Assembly (NCBI RefSeq): GCF_000426825.1
Contig: NZ_AUGC01000018.1
Coordinates: forward strand, 1 to 47,284
Reading direction: 5' to 3'
Length of the DNA: 47,284 nt
DNA from: Thermonema rossianum DSM 10300
Lineage (GTDB): Bacteria > Bacteroidota > Bacteroidia > Cytophagales > Thermonemataceae
In this document: one piece after another, positions 25,491-35,175 of the stretch
Numbering within the stretch: the first letter of the stretch is position 1
How the letters are laid out: every line of letters starts with the position of its first letter
Made by a program: the position numbers and the translations under genes
Notes under the pieces: generated by a model
The model's database searches: none
Told to the model about the DNA's origin: nothing
Seen by the model: the letters and a program-made list of their open reading frames with translations, nothing else

Positions 25491-28400
25491 ATGAAAACGC
25501 TTCTTTTATACCTCATATGTTGGCTGCCGCTGACGGCACTCCGGGCAGCCCCTCCCGATTTACTGGAGACTTCGCTCTCTCCAAGTCAAGGGGCTATCAA
25601 TGTGCCGGTTTCTACTTCCTTGTCGTTTCATTTTGACATAAATGTAAGCAAAGGAAGTGGCAACATTACGCTGACACCCGTCTTTGGTACAGCGCCCATC
25701 GTAAACATATCCGTCTCCGGCAGCAATGTAACAATAAGCGGAAATACGGTGACAGTGACCGGTATTTCCTTGATAGAAAATGTGGAATACAGCGTGGCGA
25801 TTGATGCGGGTGCTTTTGTCGATGCCAATAATTCTGCCGATGCTTATGACGGCACCATTAGCGGCGGCTGGCAATTTACTACTGCCGGCAGTATCAACAT
25901 CACTGCGCCGGTGTTAAACAATCTGTGTGCCGGCGGCAGCAACTACGAGCCTCTGGGCGCCATCGTCATTGAAGAGGTATCGAAAGATAATTTTGAAATA
26001 GGCAACGGACAATGGCTTATTCTGCAGACGCCCAACAATTTTGAGTTAAAGCCGGGCACAGGTACGGTCTCGTTCACGGGCAATGGTGTCAGTTTGCAAA
26101 GCTACAGCATCACTTCCAATTATATATTCATTGAGTACAACATAAACGATTATAGTGCTGTCAATACGCTTACCATCTCGGGATTAGAGGTAAAAGCCTT
26201 GGCAGGAGCAAGCAGTGGCAACATACGGCGTGCTGCCTTCAGCAGTTCCGTTATAGCCGGCTTAAATGGCACAAGTATCCTGGCAAGTCTAAGTGCCAAT
26301 GCACCACCGGCAGCACCTGCTTTGGCAACGGGCACTCCTACCGCCTTCTGTGTGGGCGACGACCTTTCGGGCGTCACTTTTCCAATAGATATGCCCGGTA
26401 GTGACACATACCACTGGTATGCCGATGCGTCGCTTTCCACTCTCCTTGTCAGTAAAACCGGCAGCGATGCGGCAACTGCTTCGGATTTAGGCGTTAACAC
26501 TGCTTCGGCACAAGATTATGTGTTTTATATAGTAAGACAAAACAGCCTTACCAACTGCCTCAGCCCCGCCACCGAAATAACCGTCAGCATTAAGAATGTG
26601 CCTACGCTGAATGTGAGCAGCTCCGATGGTGATAACGCAGTCTGCCAAGGTGAAGTCATTACTTTCACCGGCTTTTCTAATGCCGGCACTTTGACAGTAA
26701 CCGTAGATGGCAACCCTGCCGCATCTTACGGCACCTTGAATATTTATAGCGGTGGTTTTTTATTCACCACTTCCTCATCACTGGCGTCAGCTACTTATAC
26801 GCTGCAAGTACAAGCAGAAGAAAACGGATGCACTTCCACACAAAATATACCGTTTACCATTCACCCCCTCCCTACTGTTAGCTTCGTCCCGCCTGTTACT
26901 GTCTTTTATCAAAATCAGAACCCCGTTACTTTGACCGGGGGGGCACCTGCAGGTGGGAACTACAGTGGTTCCGGTGTCTTTTCCAATACATTTTACCCCG
27001 GACTTCTTTCGCCCGGAAACTACGTCATCACTTATGAATATAGCGACGGCAACGGATGTACAGCATCGGCACAAGCCACTTTTGAAGTGCAACCGGCTAT
27101 TACCGACCCCATCGTATTGGATTCTACCGACCCGCTCTGCAGCAACAACGGCCTGCGTAGGATAGCGCCTAACCCAAGCCTGTATTCAGGCAGCCCCACT
27201 ATTTTGGCACCCGGCGATATCATCAACTGCACTGCCACTGCCAATGAGTACAAAATAAATATTACAGCCGGTGGAAGCTACGGCGGTACGCCCGGCTATT
27301 TTCCCGCCAAGGTGCTTCAATACTTCAACACCACAACCACAGTGGGGGGCATTTCCTATCCTCCGGGCTATTATATCAACCCACAAGCCGGTGAAATAAG
27401 CAGTTACCCCCATACTGTCACCCTCGAACTGGCTTACTGCTTTAACGGCGGCGGCAGCGGACAAGCTACTTTATCGCATGATATGGTCATTTATGACGCC
27501 CCCTCACTAAGCATTACGGCACCGGCCAATGGCAGCTACCATTGCACGGATGCCAACATTTCAATTACAAGCTCGCAGGACGGCAACGCCGGTATCAATT
27601 TAAGTTATCGCATACGTCAACTGCCCGGCGGTGTCTGGCAGGCACTGCCTACCAATGTGGTGCCTTCGTCTATGCTTTCTGCAGGCACAGACTATGAAAT
27701 TGAAGTAAGAGGCAGCAGCGGAAGCAGCGGCTGCACAACGACACAGACCGTGACCATATCTACTTATCCGGATCCTCTTCCTTTGTTTACTTTCACCGGC
27801 AGCAGCATATACTGCGAAGGCAGCGCGGTGCTTGTATTAGACCCTTCAACTACCACGGATCCTTCCCATCCTGACTACGTCAGTAATCCAAGCAACACTT
27901 TTGACCCCGCCAAAGGCTATTTTAGTGTTTACGATAATAGCGGCAACCTGCTTCGTAACTACTCCAACGGTGAACACATCTTAAGCTTAGGTTTGCCTGC
28001 TTTTACTGCCGGTAATTACAAGCTGCGCTATACCTATACCGGCTATCAAAATTGTAATATCGCTTTTACGGAGCAAACCTTTACTATTCTTACTTTACCC
28101 ACTGTCAGTTTCAGTGGACTGGCAAGCGGATATTGTTTAAATAGCGGAAATGTAACGTTGAGCGGCACGCCTGGCGGTGGCACCTTCTACATACGCCGGC
28201 TATCACCGTCTTCTACTGCACCGGAAGCGCTGCCCGGCAACACTTTTTCTGCGGCAGCCCCCTTGCCATCGGAACCGCTCCCCCCGGGCGCTACTCTTGC
28301 CGACAGCAATGCCCATGCCGGCACTTATGAAGTTTATTATGAATACACGGACGCCAACGGATGCACCAACCGGAGCAGTACGCAGTCTTTTGCCATATAC

Positions 28401-31400
28401 TCTTTACCTGATGTAGATTTTGCCTATACGAATGGCAGTGATACTTATTGCGCCAACTCGACTGTTATCGAACTCTCTCCCACGCGTAGCAATGGAGCGC
28501 TTACACCTGCCAACGGCTATTTTACCATCAGCAGAAGCAGCCCCGCATTTTCTTTAAGGCTTGCCAATGGCGATAACGACATAGTTCCGGGGAGTGAACT
28601 TGCAGGACCGGGCACCTACCGTGTGCGTTATCACTACACCGATGAAAACGGTTGCAGCAACACCTCCGTAGCCAAAGATTTATATATTTTGTCAGTTCCT
28701 AATCCCTCTTTTACCGGCTTATCAAGCACTTATTGTGTCAACGACCAACAAAATATTGCACTTACGCCCTTGCCGGCATCGGGCGGCACCTTCTACATAC
28801 GCCGCATAAGCCCGTCTTTGTCCACTTGGGAAAGCTTAGCGGGCAATGTATTTAAACCCTACGAGCCCTTGCCTTCCGAGCCACTTCCTCCTGCACCGGC
28901 AGACGCCGACCGGAATGCGCGTGCAGGTACTTATGAAATCAAATATGAGTTCACAGACGGGAATGGATGCACCGGAACAAGCCCTGTTCAAACCGTTTAT
29001 GTCAACCCACTCTCCGAAGTCGATTTCACCTTGCCCAGCGGTAACAGCTATTGCGAATCCGATACACAAGTCAGCTTTTCTCCCTTTTTTGTAAATGGAG
29101 GTACAATCACGCCCTCTTCCGGTTATTTCACCATTACCAAGGGGGCATTCAACCTGCAACTAAACAACGGCGACCATAACGTGTCGATTGGCAGTGAACT
29201 GGTAGCCCAAGCAGGCACAGGCACCTACAGCGTTTACTATACCTATGACGATGGCAATTGTAGTGACCGGAGCCCTACCTATACCTTTGACATAAACCCT
29301 TTACCACAAGTAAGCTTTAGCTTTTCCGGCGGACAGAGCAGCTATTGCATAGATGCCGGCGAAGTTACGCTTATTCCCACACGCAGCAACGGTACACTTA
29401 CACCTGCCGGCGGGTATTTCCGGTTCATCAAAGGCTCTTTTACATACACACTGAATACAGGCGACAATACCGTGGACATAGGCAGCGAGCTGGATGGCGC
29501 CGGTATTTACCAGCTAACCTATCATTATACCGATGAAAACGGCTGCACGAACAGTTCAGTGCCGCAAACACTTACTATCTATGACGTCCCGCAGCTTTCT
29601 TTCTCGGCACCTGTCGTTTGTTTTGGCAGCCCCTCTCAATTCAATGCTTCCATCACACTTAATGACTTCGACGGGAACAACCCCATCACGCAAATACAGT
29701 GGGACTATGGCGACAACCAAACCGAAGTGTACCAAGGCAGCACCTTGAATGATGGATATGCCCCTCAACATACGTATGCCAATGCGGGCAATTACAATGC
29801 AACCCTCACGGTTACGACTGCCCAAGCTTGTACTAAAAACTACAGCCAAGTGATACGGGTGGGTGCCATCCCGCAGGCAGGCTTTACTGTACAGAATTTT
29901 TGCATAGACGAAGGCATTGACATTCAAAGCACGGCTTCCATCACCTCGCCCGATTTTATACAAACCTATCTTTACGATTTCGGTGACGGCAATACCTCTT
30001 CTCTTCCCAATCCGACACACCACTATGCGGCGCCGGGCAAATACAAAATCGTGCAAACTGTAACCAGTGATGTGGGCTGCAGCGCGCAAGACAGCCTTTA
30101 CGTGCTTGTATTCCCGCAAATAAGCATACAAGCCACTCAACCTTACTACGAAGACTTCGAAAGTGGCAACGGCGGCTGGCTTCCATTCGGCAGCATCGCA
30201 ACACAAAATAACCAATACAGCTGGGCGTATGGCGTTCCCACACTAAGTGCTGCAAGTGCTACCAACTGTTGGCTCAACAAAACACAGGGGGGTACCTATG
30301 CCCACAACGAGCAGTCATTTATCGAAAGTCCCTGCTTCGACATCAGTACGCTGCAGCGTCCCATGCTGCGTTTCGAGCTTTACTATCATACCGACATCAG
30401 CGATGGACTGGTAGTACAGGCAAGCACAGACAACGGCCTTAGCTGGCAAACCGTCGGCAGTATCAATGAAGGGATTGCATGGTACAATGCCGCAGGCATT
30501 GCAGGGCAACCGGGCGGGCAAGCCTTGGTCGGTTGGTCGGGCAATAGCCAAGGCTGGGTGCGTGCCGCCTATCCGCTGGATGCCTTCTCAGGTGCCGGAC
30601 AATTGCGCTTGCGCCTGGCTTTTGGCAGCAATGCCGACAATGTGAGTGCCGGTAGTTTTGATGGAGTAGCCATTGACAACATATTCATTGGCGAGCGAAA
30701 CAGAAACGTACTCATCGAAACCTTTACCAACACCTATGACAACGATGCCATTCAGGAGGTAAGCAGCATTTACAATGGGCTGAGTACTACTTTTTCTGAA
30801 GCTACTTTCATCAGCTATCACACCTCTTTCCCTTCTGCCAATGACCCTCTGCACCAGAGCAGTAGTGCCGCCGCAGGTGCCCGTGGGCTTTTCTACGGGG
30901 TATCGGCAGTGCCCAAAACCATCATTGACGGATACACCGAATCACAAGCATTTGACAACTGGGGCAGCACTTATTACAACCGGCAAACACTCATACAATC
31001 TCCCCTACAATTGAGCTTACAGTTTATCAGCAACCCGGTAGAAAGCGTCAATGCTAAAATCACTTTAGATGCACAGTCGGCAATAGATACTACTTTAAAC
31101 CTCTTTGTGGCGGCGGTCGAGCCTGTCATAGAGGGCGAAGCACTATCTGATGGCTCTCTCAGTGGACTCCGGTTTTATTATGTAGTGCGTCAGATGATAC
31201 CCGACCCTTCGGGCACCCCGCTGACAATGCCCATCCAAGCAGGCGAACAGCGGCAATATCTCTTCTCCTGGCTACCGGAAAACTTATATGACAAAGATAA
31301 ATTGTGGGTAGTAGCTTGGGTGCAAAACAGTAACACAAACTCCAAAGAAGTATATCAATCAGTGTGGGGGGCTATAAACTATAGCCCCACCGGTGGTGGA

Positions 31401-31673
31401 ATTACAGCCACCATGCCTTCCCAAACAGACAATGAATGGCTGCTGTATCCCAACCCGGCAGAAGACAAATGTTTTCTCATACCCCGTCAGGGCAACAAAG
31501 CGCAAGCGGCAACGGCACGTTTGTATAACGCACAAGGGAAGTTGGTGCTGTCAAAGTCGCTTCCTGCCCAAAAGGAAGGATACTGGCTGGACGTCAAAGC
31601 GCTACCGTCGGGGGTTTATAGTCTGCACATCCTCACCGGCAAGCCCACCATCCTGCGCTTGGTGAAATGGTAG
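25491..31673 (+). CDS. Giant T9SS-exported Ig-like/PKD surface protein
   Basis: 2060 residues from ATG 25491 (signal peptide MKTLLLYLICWLPLTALRA; a TTG at 25467 is in frame but less likely). Order: Big_5-type Ig domain (about 20-135, AINVPVSTSLSFHFD); a run of Bacteroidota Ig-like repeats to about residue 1365, including two close copies with GGTFYIRR and LPSEPLPP at 28170-28400 and 28780-29000; two PKD domains (WDYGDNQTE, YDFGDGNTS); a jelly-roll-like domain beginning YYEDFESGNGGW; a thioredoxin-like Omp28-type segment (VLIETFTNTYDND... VSAVPKTIIDGY); and a T9SS type A sorting domain from about 1980 (LLYPNPAEDKCFLI... LPSGVYSLHI). Exported across the outer membrane and anchored there; likely adhesin or sensor. 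Its stop is 1 base from that of the convergent TPR gene. Confidence 0.93.
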   Translation: MKTLLLYLICWLPLTALRAAPPDLLETSLSPSQGAINVPVSTSLSFHFDINVSKGSGNITLTPVFGTAPIVNISVSGSNVTISGNTVTVTGISLIENVEYSVAIDAGAFVDANNSADAYDGTISGGWQFTTAGSINITAPVLNNLCAGGSNYEPLGAIVIEEVSKDNFEIGNGQWLILQTPNNFELKPGTGTVSFTGNGVSLQSYSITSNYIFIEYNINDYSAVNTLTISGLEVKALAGASSGNIRRAAFSSSVIAGLNGTSILASLSANAPPAAPALATGTPTAFCVGDDLSGVTFPIDMPGSDTYHWYADASLSTLLVSKTGSDAATASDLGVNTASAQDYVFYIVRQNSLTNCLSPATEITVSIKNVPTLNVSSSDGDNAVCQGEVITFTGFSNAGTLTVTVDGNPAASYGTLNIYSGGFLFTTSSSLASATYTLQVQAEENGCTSTQNIPFTIHPLPTVSFVPPVTVFYQNQNPVTLTGGAPAGGNYSGSGVFSNTFYPGLLSPGNYVITYEYSDGNGCTASAQATFEVQPAITDPIVLDSTDPLCSNNGLRRIAPNPSLYSGSPTILAPGDIINCTATANEYKINITAGGSYGGTPGYFPAKVLQYFNTTTTVGGISYPPGYYINPQAGEISSYPHTVTLELAYCFNGGGSGQATLSHDMVIYDAPSLSITAPANGSYHCTDANISITSSQDGNAGINLSYRIRQLPGGVWQALPTNVVPSSMLSAGTDYEIEVRGSSGSSGCTTTQTVTISTYPDPLPLFTFTGSSIYCEGSAVLVLDPSTTTDPSHPDYVSNPSNTFDPAKGYFSVYDNSGNLLRNYSNGEHILSLGLPAFTAGNYKLRYTYTGYQNCNIAFTEQTFTILTLPTVSFSGLASGYCLNSGNVTLSGTPGGGTFYIRRLSPSSTAPEALPGNTFSAAAPLPSEPLPPGATLADSNAHAGTYEVYYEYTDANGCTNRSSTQSFAIYSLPDVDFAYTNGSDTYCANSTVIELSPTRSNGALTPANGYFTISRSSPAFSLRLANGDNDIVPGSELAGPGTYRVRYHYTDENGCSNTSVAKDLYILSVPNPSFTGLSSTYCVNDQQNIALTPLPASGGTFYIRRISPSLSTWESLAGNVFKPYEPLPSEPLPPAPADADRNARAGTYEIKYEFTDGNGCTGTSPVQTVYVNPLSEVDFTLPSGNSYCESDTQVSFSPFFVNGGTITPSSGYFTITKGAFNLQLNNGDHNVSIGSELVAQAGTGTYSVYYTYDDGNCSDRSPTYTFDINPLPQVSFSFSGGQSSYCIDAGEVTLIPTRSNGTLTPAGGYFRFIKGSFTYTLNTGDNTVDIGSELDGAGIYQLTYHYTDENGCTNSSVPQTLTIYDVPQLSFSAPVVCFGSPSQFNASITLNDFDGNNPITQIQWDYGDNQTEVYQGSTLNDGYAPQHTYANAGNYNATLTVTTAQACTKNYSQVIRVGAIPQAGFTVQNFCIDEGIDIQSTASITSPDFIQTYLYDFGDGNTSSLPNPTHHYAAPGKYKIVQTVTSDVGCSAQDSLYVLVFPQISIQATQPYYEDFESGNGGWLPFGSIATQNNQYSWAYGVPTLSAASATNCWLNKTQGGTYAHNEQSFIESPCFDISTLQRPMLRFELYYHTDISDGLVVQASTDNGLSWQTVGSINEGIAWYNAAGIAGQPGGQALVGWSGNSQGWVRAAYPLDAFSGAGQLRLRLAFGSNADNVSAGSFDGVAIDNIFIGERNRNVLIETFTNTYDNDAIQEVSSIYNGLSTTFSEATFISYHTSFPSANDPLHQSSSAAAGARGLFYGVSAVPKTIIDGYTESQAFDNWGSTYYNRQTLIQSPLQLSLQFISNPVESVNAKITLDAQSAIDTTLNLFVAAVEPVIEGEALSDGSLSGLRFYYVVRQMIPDPSGTPLTMPIQAGEQRQYLFSWLPENLYDKDKLWVVAWVQNSNTNSKEVYQSVWGAINYSPTGGGITATMPSQTDNEWLLYPNPAEDKCFLIPRQGNKAQAATARLYNAQGKLVLSKSLPAQKEGYWLDVKALPSGVYSLHILTGKPTILRLVKW

Positions 31674-31674
31674 T

Positions 31675-32859
31675 TTAAGGAAGCGAATCTTTTTTCATGA
31701 GCGGCGTTCGAATGACCGGCTGCGGCACCTCCAAAGACGGCGGGGGCGGCACTGCCGGCATGGGCACCCCCTCGCTGCTTTCCGCTTCGCCGGCAGCAGA
31801 GTCTTGTGCAGGTGGCACCCAAGTACCGTCGCGCAGGCTGCGTGCATAGTATAAGTAGCTTTTCACTTGCGTATCCGACGGATTCAATTCCGTTGCTTTT
31901 TCCAACCACTCCACCGCCTCCTCATATTTTTTCTCCTTGATGGCACAGCGTCCCAGGTAAAAAGCTGTGCGTACAGGCAATTGGCCGTGGTCTGCCAGAT
32001 AACGAAAATGCGCGCAAGCGTCTTCCCACGCATAGCGTAGAGCCAACTGCTCTGCTAACTGATAGCGTGCTGCCACGTGCAAGGGATTCAACTGCAAAGT
32101 TTTTTTATAGCACACCAAGGCACTATCTATCATGCCCTTACTAACCAAGCGTTGTGCATGATAATACCAAATGGTATCGGAGCGGGGCACCCGGCGCAAA
32201 GCCACCTCCAGCAGGCTGTCGGCTTGCGCTTTTTTATCCTGCATTTCCAATGCTTTTAACAAGAAATAATAAGGCGTTGCCTTGCGACTGTCATGTGCCA
32301 AGGCAGTACGCAATGCTTGCTCTGCTTCGGCAGGTGCTCCAAAGTGCACATACGCCTTTCCCAGAGCCAAGAAAACGGAAGCACTATAGGGCATGCAGCG
32401 ACGTGCCTCCAAGAGCGCCTGCATGCAAGCGGCCGAATCACCTGTCACACGATAAGCCTCTCCCATATCCAGCCACAAAGCAGCATCGGCGTAGCCATGG
32501 CGGTGGGCATTTTCCAGCGCAAGGAGTGCTTCCCCTGCTTTTTTTTGTTGCAAGAGCAAATGACCACGCCAATACCATGCCCAAGCATAGGTAGAATCCA
32601 GACGCAGTGCTTCTTCTACATAAGCAGCTGCTACAGGCACACGCCGGTTGTGCCATGCCCACTGTGCCAGCTTGGTATATACATAGGCAGAAGGCGCCTC
32701 TTCGGCTGCCTCTTCAAGTACTTCCTTCGCTTTTTCTCCTGTAACGGCTGCCTGTTCGGGCATCGGATAAATACGGTCATCACTTGCTTCATACCCACTG
32801 CAAGCCCCCAGGCTAAGGCAAGCAAACGATAAGACTGGTAAAAGGTAGCGCCACTTCAT
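31675..32859 (-). CDS. TPR-repeat lipoprotein
   Basis: 394 residues from ATG 32859 (a TTG at 32877 is less likely). Signal with lipobox LGAC. At least seven tetratricopeptide repeats between about 55 and 340 (AYAWAWYWRGHLLLQQKKAGEAL and SASVFLALGKAYVHFGAPAEAE are two, each split by its own helix turn). The C-terminus is proline-rich (MPAVPPPPSLEVPQP). TPR lipoproteins act as scaffolds for envelope complexes; partners are unknown. Divergent from the CoA-transferase-family gene with 47 bases between. Confidence 0.85.
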   Translation of the reverse strand: MKWRYLLPVLSFACLSLGACSGYEASDDRIYPMPEQAAVTGEKAKEVLEEAAEEAPSAYVYTKLAQWAWHNRRVPVAAAYVEEALRLDSTYAWAWYWRGHLLLQQKKAGEALLALENAHRHGYADAALWLDMGEAYRVTGDSAACMQALLEARRCMPYSASVFLALGKAYVHFGAPAEAEQALRTALAHDSRKATPYYFLLKALEMQDKKAQADSLLEVALRRVPRSDTIWYYHAQRLVSKGMIDSALVCYKKTLQLNPLHVAARYQLAEQLALRYAWEDACAHFRYLADHGQLPVRTAFYLGRCAIKEKKYEEAVEWLEKATELNPSDTQVKSYLYYARSLRDGTWVPPAQDSAAGEAESSEGVPMPAVPPPPSLEVPQPVIRTPLMKKDSLP

Positions 32860-32906
32860 GAGTTTTTGTATTTTCAAGCAATGTTAAAGAAAAAATCCCA
32901 TACACC

Positions 32907-34118
32907 ATGCCTCAAGCCCCTTTACAAGGAATACGCGTCATTGACTTAAGCCGTTTGTTGCCGGGCCCGTTGGCAACGCTCTTTTTGGCAGACCTGGGCG
33001 CCGAGGTCATCAAGGTAGAGCTGCCCCAACAACCCGACTACGTGCGCCATTACCCTCCTTTCTATACCACCGCCCAAGGCGACACTTTCTCTGCCAACTA
33101 CCTCACGCTCAACCACTCCAAAAAAAACATAGCCATCGACTACACGCGCCCCGAAGGACGTGAGCTGCTCGTAGAACTCATACGGATGGCCGACGTAGTG
33201 GTAGAACAGTTTCGTCCCGGCTATCTCGCACAATACGGTTTGGACTACAATACCCTCGCCGCCATACATCCGGGATTGGTGTATGTCTCCATCTCAGGAT
33301 TCGGGCAGCATGGTCCCTATGCCTCACGCGCGGGACACGACCTCAATTACATTGCTTATGCCGGCATTCTGGGCTTGCATACGCATCAAGGCAAGCCCCT
33401 GTTACCCCCCATACAGATAGCCGACATAGCCGGAGGCAGCTATATGGCTGTCATGGGCACCCTGGCCGCTCTTTTGGCGCGGCATCGAAGCGGCAAAGGC
33501 GAGCACGTGGACGTATCTATGACCCAAGGCGCCCTTCCTATGCTGCACCTGCTGATGGCAGAGTATTGGGCAAATGGACAAGTACCCGAGCCCGAAAACA
33601 TGCCGCTTTCGGGCGGTCTCATCAATTACGAGGTGTATCGTTGCAAAGACGGAAAATGGATTGCTTTTGCAGCTCTTGAACCCAAGTTCTGGATGCGCTT
33701 TTGCGAAGCCGTCGGCAAACCCGAATTGATAGGCTTAGGTCTGGAGCAAAACACTTCGCCCGAAAAGAAGGCAGCATGCAAAGCCCGGCTGGCTGCCCTG
33801 TTCGAAAGCAAAGAGCGGGACGAATGGTTGCGGCTCGATGCCGAACACGAGCTGCTCATCAGCCCGGTGTACCAACTCGATGAGCTGGAAAAAGACCCGC
33901 ACCTGCAAGCCCGGCAGGCATTCGTGGAAATCCCTCACCCGGTATTGGGCAGCTACCGCAGCATTGCCCTGCCCATTGGCTTCAAAAATCATGTGCCGGC
34001 AGCCCCCACACCGGCACCCGCACTGGGCGCACACACCCGTGAGCTGCTGCACGCTTTGGGCATAGATGCCGCTAAAATAGAAGTACTACAAGAAAAAAAG
34101 GTGATTCGCTGTGTCTGA
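32907..34118 (+). CDS. Family III CoA-transferase fold, alpha-methylacyl-CoA racemase-like
   Basis: 403 residues, full length for the CaiB/BaiF family. RLLPGPLATLFLADLGAEVIKVE (residues 16-38) is the CoA-binding start (shown as LLPGPLATLFLADLG and AEVIKVE). AGHDLNYIAYAG (His144) and ADIAGGSYM (Asp173) fit the His/Asp catalytic pair of alpha-methylacyl-CoA racemases better than oxalate or carnitine CoA-transferases. Likely epimerises the 2-methyl centre of branched acyl-CoAs before beta-oxidation, but the substrate is inferred. Overlaps the Nudix gene by 8 bases (GTGTCTGA). Confidence 0.85.
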   Translation: MPQAPLQGIRVIDLSRLLPGPLATLFLADLGAEVIKVELPQQPDYVRHYPPFYTTAQGDTFSANYLTLNHSKKNIAIDYTRPEGRELLVELIRMADVVVEQFRPGYLAQYGLDYNTLAAIHPGLVYVSISGFGQHGPYASRAGHDLNYIAYAGILGLHTHQGKPLLPPIQIADIAGGSYMAVMGTLAALLARHRSGKGEHVDVSMTQGALPMLHLLMAEYWANGQVPEPENMPLSGGLINYEVYRCKDGKWIAFAALEPKFWMRFCEAVGKPELIGLGLEQNTSPEKKAACKARLAALFESKERDEWLRLDAEHELLISPVYQLDELEKDPHLQARQAFVEIPHPVLGSYRSIALPIGFKNHVPAAPTPAPALGAHTRELLHALGIDAAKIEVLQEKKVIRCV

Positions 34119-34602
34119 ACTATCACAAGAAGTAGTAGATACTTTCGGCAACCGTCTGCGCGTGCGCTGTTGCGGATTGCTGTTTCATGATAATCGGCTG
34201 TTGCTCATACGCCATCGCATGGGCGAAGGGCGCTATTTATGGACACCGCCCGGCGGTGGCATGCTTTTCGGCGAAACGGCAGGCGACTGCCTCAAACGGG
34301 AATTTGAAGAGGAATGTGGCTTGGATGTCACCCCGCGGCGTTTCCTTTTTGTGCACGAGCTGCTGCTTCCGCCTTTGCATGGCATCGAGTTGTTTTTTGA
34401 AGTAACACCTGCACAAGCGCTTCCCCAAATCTTACAGCCGGGGCACGACCCGGAAGTAAACACGCCCATCATAGATCAACTGGCTTTTTTCGATGACATG
34501 CAGCTCAGCCGGCTGCCTCATGAGCAGAAGCACCCCCTGCTGCGGCGCTTTTCCCTTCAACAAATCCTTGATTTACAAGGATATTTCATCACTTCCAACT
34601 GA
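34111..34602 (+). CDS. Nudix hydrolase
   Basis: 163 residues, GTG start overlapping the previous stop. Complete Nudix box: GGMLFGE, seven residues, then REFEEECGL, matching G-x5-E-x7-REUxEExGU. No other specificity motif is plain, so the substrate (nucleoside diphosphate derivative, possibly a CoA-linked or damaged nucleotide) cannot be assigned. Translational coupling to the racemase-like gene hints at CoA or acyl-nucleotide metabolism, but this is weak. Confidence 0.88.
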   Translation: MSELSQEVVDTFGNRLRVRCCGLLFHDNRLLLIRHRMGEGRYLWTPPGGGMLFGETAGDCLKREFEEECGLDVTPRRFLFVHELLLPPLHGIELFFEVTPAQALPQILQPGHDPEVNTPIIDQLAFFDDMQLSRLPHEQKHPLLRRFSLQQILDLQGYFITSN

Positions 34603-34621
34603 AAGACTTGGGGCATTTTGC

Positions 34622-34650
34622 TTATTTTTGCAACTTTGTTGCAAAAATAA
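34622..34650. promoter_or_regulatory. Perfect 29-bp palindrome, Fur/Zur-like operator before merC
   Basis: TTATTTTTGCAAC, TTT, then the exact reverse complement (13+3+13). It resembles the AT-rich inverted repeats bound by Fur-family metal regulators, notably zinc-responsive ones. On each strand the palindrome also includes TATTTTTG, an exact TAnnTTTG -7 box (34623-34630 on +), so a bound dimer would cover the promoter. It starts 80 bases before the merC ATG. Alternative: a bidirectional terminator for the Nudix gene, though a 3-base loop with an AT-rich stem makes a poor one. Confidence 0.6.
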
Positions 34651-34701
34651 TGGTTATTTAACCGTCGCGAACGGCATATTCAATACTTAACTGTCATCTT
34701 C

Positions 34702-35175
34702 ATGCCTGTCTCTTCTTCTTCTACCTCCGGCACTCGTTGGGCTGACCGCTTGGGCATGCTCAATGCCCTGATTTGCCTGGTACACTGCCTGGCATTACCC
34801 CTGCTGGCCACCATAGGCAGCTTCAGCCATTTGCTGCTTGAAAGCATATGGCTGGACCTGGTTTTTATTGCCATCAGTTATTTTGCCGTGTGGCGTGTAG
34901 CCCGGAAGTCGCCGGCTTACACCCCTACCATACGCTGGCTCTGGTTATGGGCAAGTATTTTCGCCATAAGCCTGCTCATAGGGCACTCCGGATATCCTTT
35001 CTTCGAATACTTTTCTTATTTCGCCTCGGTGATGCTGGCATGGACGCACTTCAAGCGTTATCGTGAAACGGGCTGTTCAAACGATGGCGCCCCCATCGCC
35101 AAAATTGATTATCGTACTTCCGGGCAAAAGGCAGCACATGATGCTTTTCGCGAAAAGGAACAAGTTCTTTCATAG
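34702..35175 (+). CDS. MerC-domain membrane protein
   Basis: 157 residues with four membrane helices. DRLGMLNALICLVHCLALPLL includes the Cys25-x3-Cys29 pair (ICLVHC) in helix 1, the hallmark of MerC transporters; a second Cys-bearing end (RETGC) follows helix 4. In Bacteroidota MerC-domain proteins often occur with zinc regulation rather than mercury resistance; no merA/merR is near. The palindromic operator upstream agrees with metal control. The last 41 residues are coded in a 125-base overlap with the convergent glycosyltransferase-like gene. Confidence 0.85.
   Translation: MPVSSSSTSGTRWADRLGMLNALICLVHCLALPLLATIGSFSHLLLESIWLDLVFIAISYFAVWRVARKSPAYTPTIRWLWLWASIFAISLLIGHSGYPFFEYFSYFASVMLAWTHFKRYRETGCSNDGAPIAKIDYRTSGQKAAHDAFREKEQVLS

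Noticed and set aside
29556-30215. 219-codon minus-strand frame inside the giant surface-protein gene
   Set aside because: Shadow of the repeat-rich coding strand with no protein-like features of its own.
34622-34650. The merC palindrome as an ordinary terminator of the Nudix gene
   Set aside because: AT-rich stem with a 3-base loop, no dedicated T-run, and symmetric -7 boxes; an operator explains more. Kept as an alternative.
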